Below the pieces are notes generated by a model. The model was not told the origin of the DNA and made no database searches. It saw nothing but the letters and a program-made list of their open reading frames with translations. This document shows positions 62,672 through 64,000 of a stretch of DNA of 64,000 nt, piece by piece. Location of the stretch: assembly GCA_903909605.1 (NCBI GenBank), contig CAIVWH010000023.1:1-64000 (forward strand), read 5' to 3'. The stretch comes from an uncultured Micrococcales bacterium (GTDB lineage Bacteria; Actinomycetota; Actinomycetes; Actinomycetales; Microbacteriaceae). Both the position numbers and the translations under genes were made by a program. Positions within the stretch are counted from its first letter, which is position 1. Each line of letters starts with the position of its first letter.

Positions 62672-64000
62672 TTAGTTGCTGGATGTGGGCGACGGGCTCA
62701 CAGCGTTCGCAGGAACGTAATACAGCAACTGCACAGTCGTGCCGACGTCCATCGAACCGAGGGGTGAAGCCTGATACACCGTGTTGGCCTTCGGGTCATT
62801 CGGGTCAACTGCCTCGCCCGGTACTAGCTGAACTTGAAGACCGAGTTTCTGCAGGTTATCGCTGGCGACCTGGGCATCCATGCCGGCGACATCCGTGAAC
62901 AGAACTATGACCTTGCCAGGGCTTGCCGAATCAGTCGGACTCGCGCTCGCGGACTGGCTTGGGCTAGGAGGCGTGAAACTCTGGTTTGGGTTGTGGCCCG
63001 AAACGGCCCCAATCACCATCGCCGCAACGACCGAAAGTCCGGTGACTGCAACCAGAGCGATAACCGCAATCCAGGGCCAGACCAGCTGGCGCTTCTCGGG
63101 CTTCTGTTCGAGCATCGGGATGCGGGCGGTCGTGTCTGCCACCGTTGGCGAGGTAATCAGGCGGGTGGCGGCCAGATGCTTCGGCGCGTAGCTCATCAGG
63201 GCTTCGGCCCGCTCGGCCAAAGACAGGGCCGTGGATGGGCGCTGGGCAGGCTTCTTGGCCAGGCACTGCATGATCAGGCTGCGAACCCGCTCGTCAATGT
63301 TGCTCGGTAGCGGGGGCGGAGTTTCGTTGATCTGGGCCATCGCAATCGCCATCTGCGATTCTCCGGTGAATGGGCGCTTTCCTCCAAGTGCCTCATAGGC
63401 CACCACGCCAAGCGAGTAGATGTCGGTGGCTGGGGTGGGCACCTTGCCGGTGGCTTGCTCCGGCGCCAGATACTGAACCGTGCCCATCACCTGGCCGGTT
63501 GCGGTTAGCGACACCTGGTCAGCGACTCGAGCGATGCCGAAGTCGGTGATCTTCACGACCCCATCCGGGGTGATCAGCAGGTTGCCCGGCTTGATGTCTC
63601 GATGCACTAGCCCCTCGAGGTGAGCCTCGTGCAGGGCTCGCGCGGTTTGCGAAACAATGTCGAGCACCCGGTCGACCGAAATGCTGCGCTCGCGTTCAAG
63701 AGTCTTGGCGAGCGAGTCACCAGGCACTAGCTCCATCACCAGGTATGCGCTGCCGGCATCTTCGCCGTAATCGAAAACATTCGCGATGCCTTCGTGATTA
63801 ATCATCGCGGCGTGACGAGCTTCGGTTCTGAAGCGCTCAACGAATCCGGGGTCACCCATGTATTCCGGCTTCAAAATCTTGATTGCAACGTCGCGCAGAA
63901 TCACCTGGTCGTGTGCTTGCCAAACTTCACCCATGCCACCGATTGCGATTCGCGAAATAAGTCGGTATCGCCCGCCGTAGATCTGTCCTATTTCCGGCTT
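62672..64000 (-). CDS. pknA: Serine/threonine protein kinase PknA (5' end outside window)
   Basis: At least 442 residues are seen; the frame is open to the window edge and the kinase start ([19 protein letters not shown]) is in place, so only a short N-terminus is missing. [11 protein letters not shown] and [10 protein letters not shown] mark the active site. A helix (about residues 310-330 of the visible part) is followed by a Ser/Pro linker and one PASTA-like domain, then a Ser/Pro tail. Pairs with PknB in the pbpA-pknA-pknB cell-growth cluster. Confidence 0.93.
   Translation of the reverse strand, partial: KPEIGQIYGGRYRLISRIAIGGMGEVWQAHDQVILRDVAIKILKPEYMGDPGFVERFRTEARHAAMINHEGIANVFDYGEDAGSAYLVMELVPGDSLAKTLERERSISVDRVLDIVSQTARALHEAHLEGLVHRDIKPGNLLITPDGVVKITDFGIARVADQVSLTATGQVMGTVQYLAPEQATGKVPTPATDIYSLGVVAYEALGGKRPFTGESQMAIAMAQINETPPPLPSNIDERVRSLIMQCLAKKPAQRPSTALSLAERAEALMSYAPKHLAATRLITSPTVADTTARIPMLEQKPEKRQLVWPWIAVIALVAVTGLSVVAAMVIGAVSGHNPNQSFTPPSPSQSASASPTDSASPGKVIVLFTDVAGMDAQVASDNLQKLGLQVQLVPGEAVDPNDPKANTVYQASPLGSMDVGTTVQLLYYVPANAVSPSPTSSN

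Overview
The window is a dense, origin-proximal stretch of an actinobacterial chromosome. Gene families and order point to Micrococcales, most likely Microbacteriaceae and perhaps a small streamlined freshwater (Luna-type) lineage. Supporting signs are the dnaA-dnaN-gnd-recF-dciA order, the rpmH-rnpA-yidD-yidC-jag-rsmG-parA-parB block with parS sites, dnaK-grpE-dnaJ-hspR under HAIR elements, crgA and pknA/pknB, and very short intergenic spaces. The taxon is inferred from gene content only; no 16S gene is present. I saw no insertion sequence, prophage, CRISPR array or antibiotic island.

Layout. 1-5.1 kb (minus strand): tRNA-Ala (partial), tRNA-Ile, a DUF3566 membrane protein, gyrA, gyrB. 5.3-8.5 kb (minus): rpsF-ssb-rpsR-rplI and the CCA-adding enzyme. 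8.5-14.7 kb (plus): Nudix, a very short DUF6049-like protein, murJ, trxB, trxA, an aminotransferase, ddl. 14.7-20.2 kb (minus): a VOC protein with a lost start codon, parB, parA, an unlisted 52-aa ORF, rsmG, jag, yidC, yidD, rnpA, rpmH. 20.2-22.3 kb: dnaA flanked by two DnaA-box regions (oriC). 22.3-26.1 kb (plus): dnaN, gnd, recF, dciA. 26.06-26.29 kb: a third and densest DnaA-box cluster, then dnaB. 27.7-35 kb: small membrane proteins, purB, a mini WXG-like protein with an alpha/beta hydrolase, a holin-family protein, and a 2-oxoacid dehydrogenase (E1 alpha, E1 beta, E2). 35-37.2 kb: a probable Zur operon, zinc-ligand-free ribosomal protein genes, HU. 37.2-46.8 kb: a duplicated-module secreted protein, a CopD-CtaG fusion, a PIF1-like helicase, an MMPL transporter, a nucleotidyltransferase, dcd, an Atg22-like MFS protein. 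46.9-53.1 kb: the HspR heat-shock regulon with clpB. 53.1-64 kb: a CASTOR/POLLUX-like protein, AlkD-like, xth, pyrE, MFS, cyclophilin, rhomboid, crgA, pabA/trpG, pknB and partial pknA.

The main structural message is a rearrangement around the origin. In M. tuberculosis dciA is followed by gyrB-gyrA-DUF3566-tRNA-Ile-tRNA-Ala-ppiA-crgA-trpG-pknB, and rplI is followed by dnaB. Here gyrB-gyrA-DUF3566-tRNAs sit beyond rplI on the left arm, while dnaB sits directly after dciA, the predicted helicase loader, with a DnaA-box cluster between them. The two blocks have swapped sides and kept their orientation relative to replication. Initiator, clamp, loader and helicase genes are thus packed into about 7 kb.

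Other points of interest: a 22-bp RNA hairpin that buries the recF start codon; an almost uniform leaderless promoter layout (-10 hexamer, then 6-7 nt, then the start codon) at about 17 genes; unlisted small ORFs at the origin and before parA; a Zur-box-controlled small membrane protein; and a secreted protein built from two four-cysteine modules.
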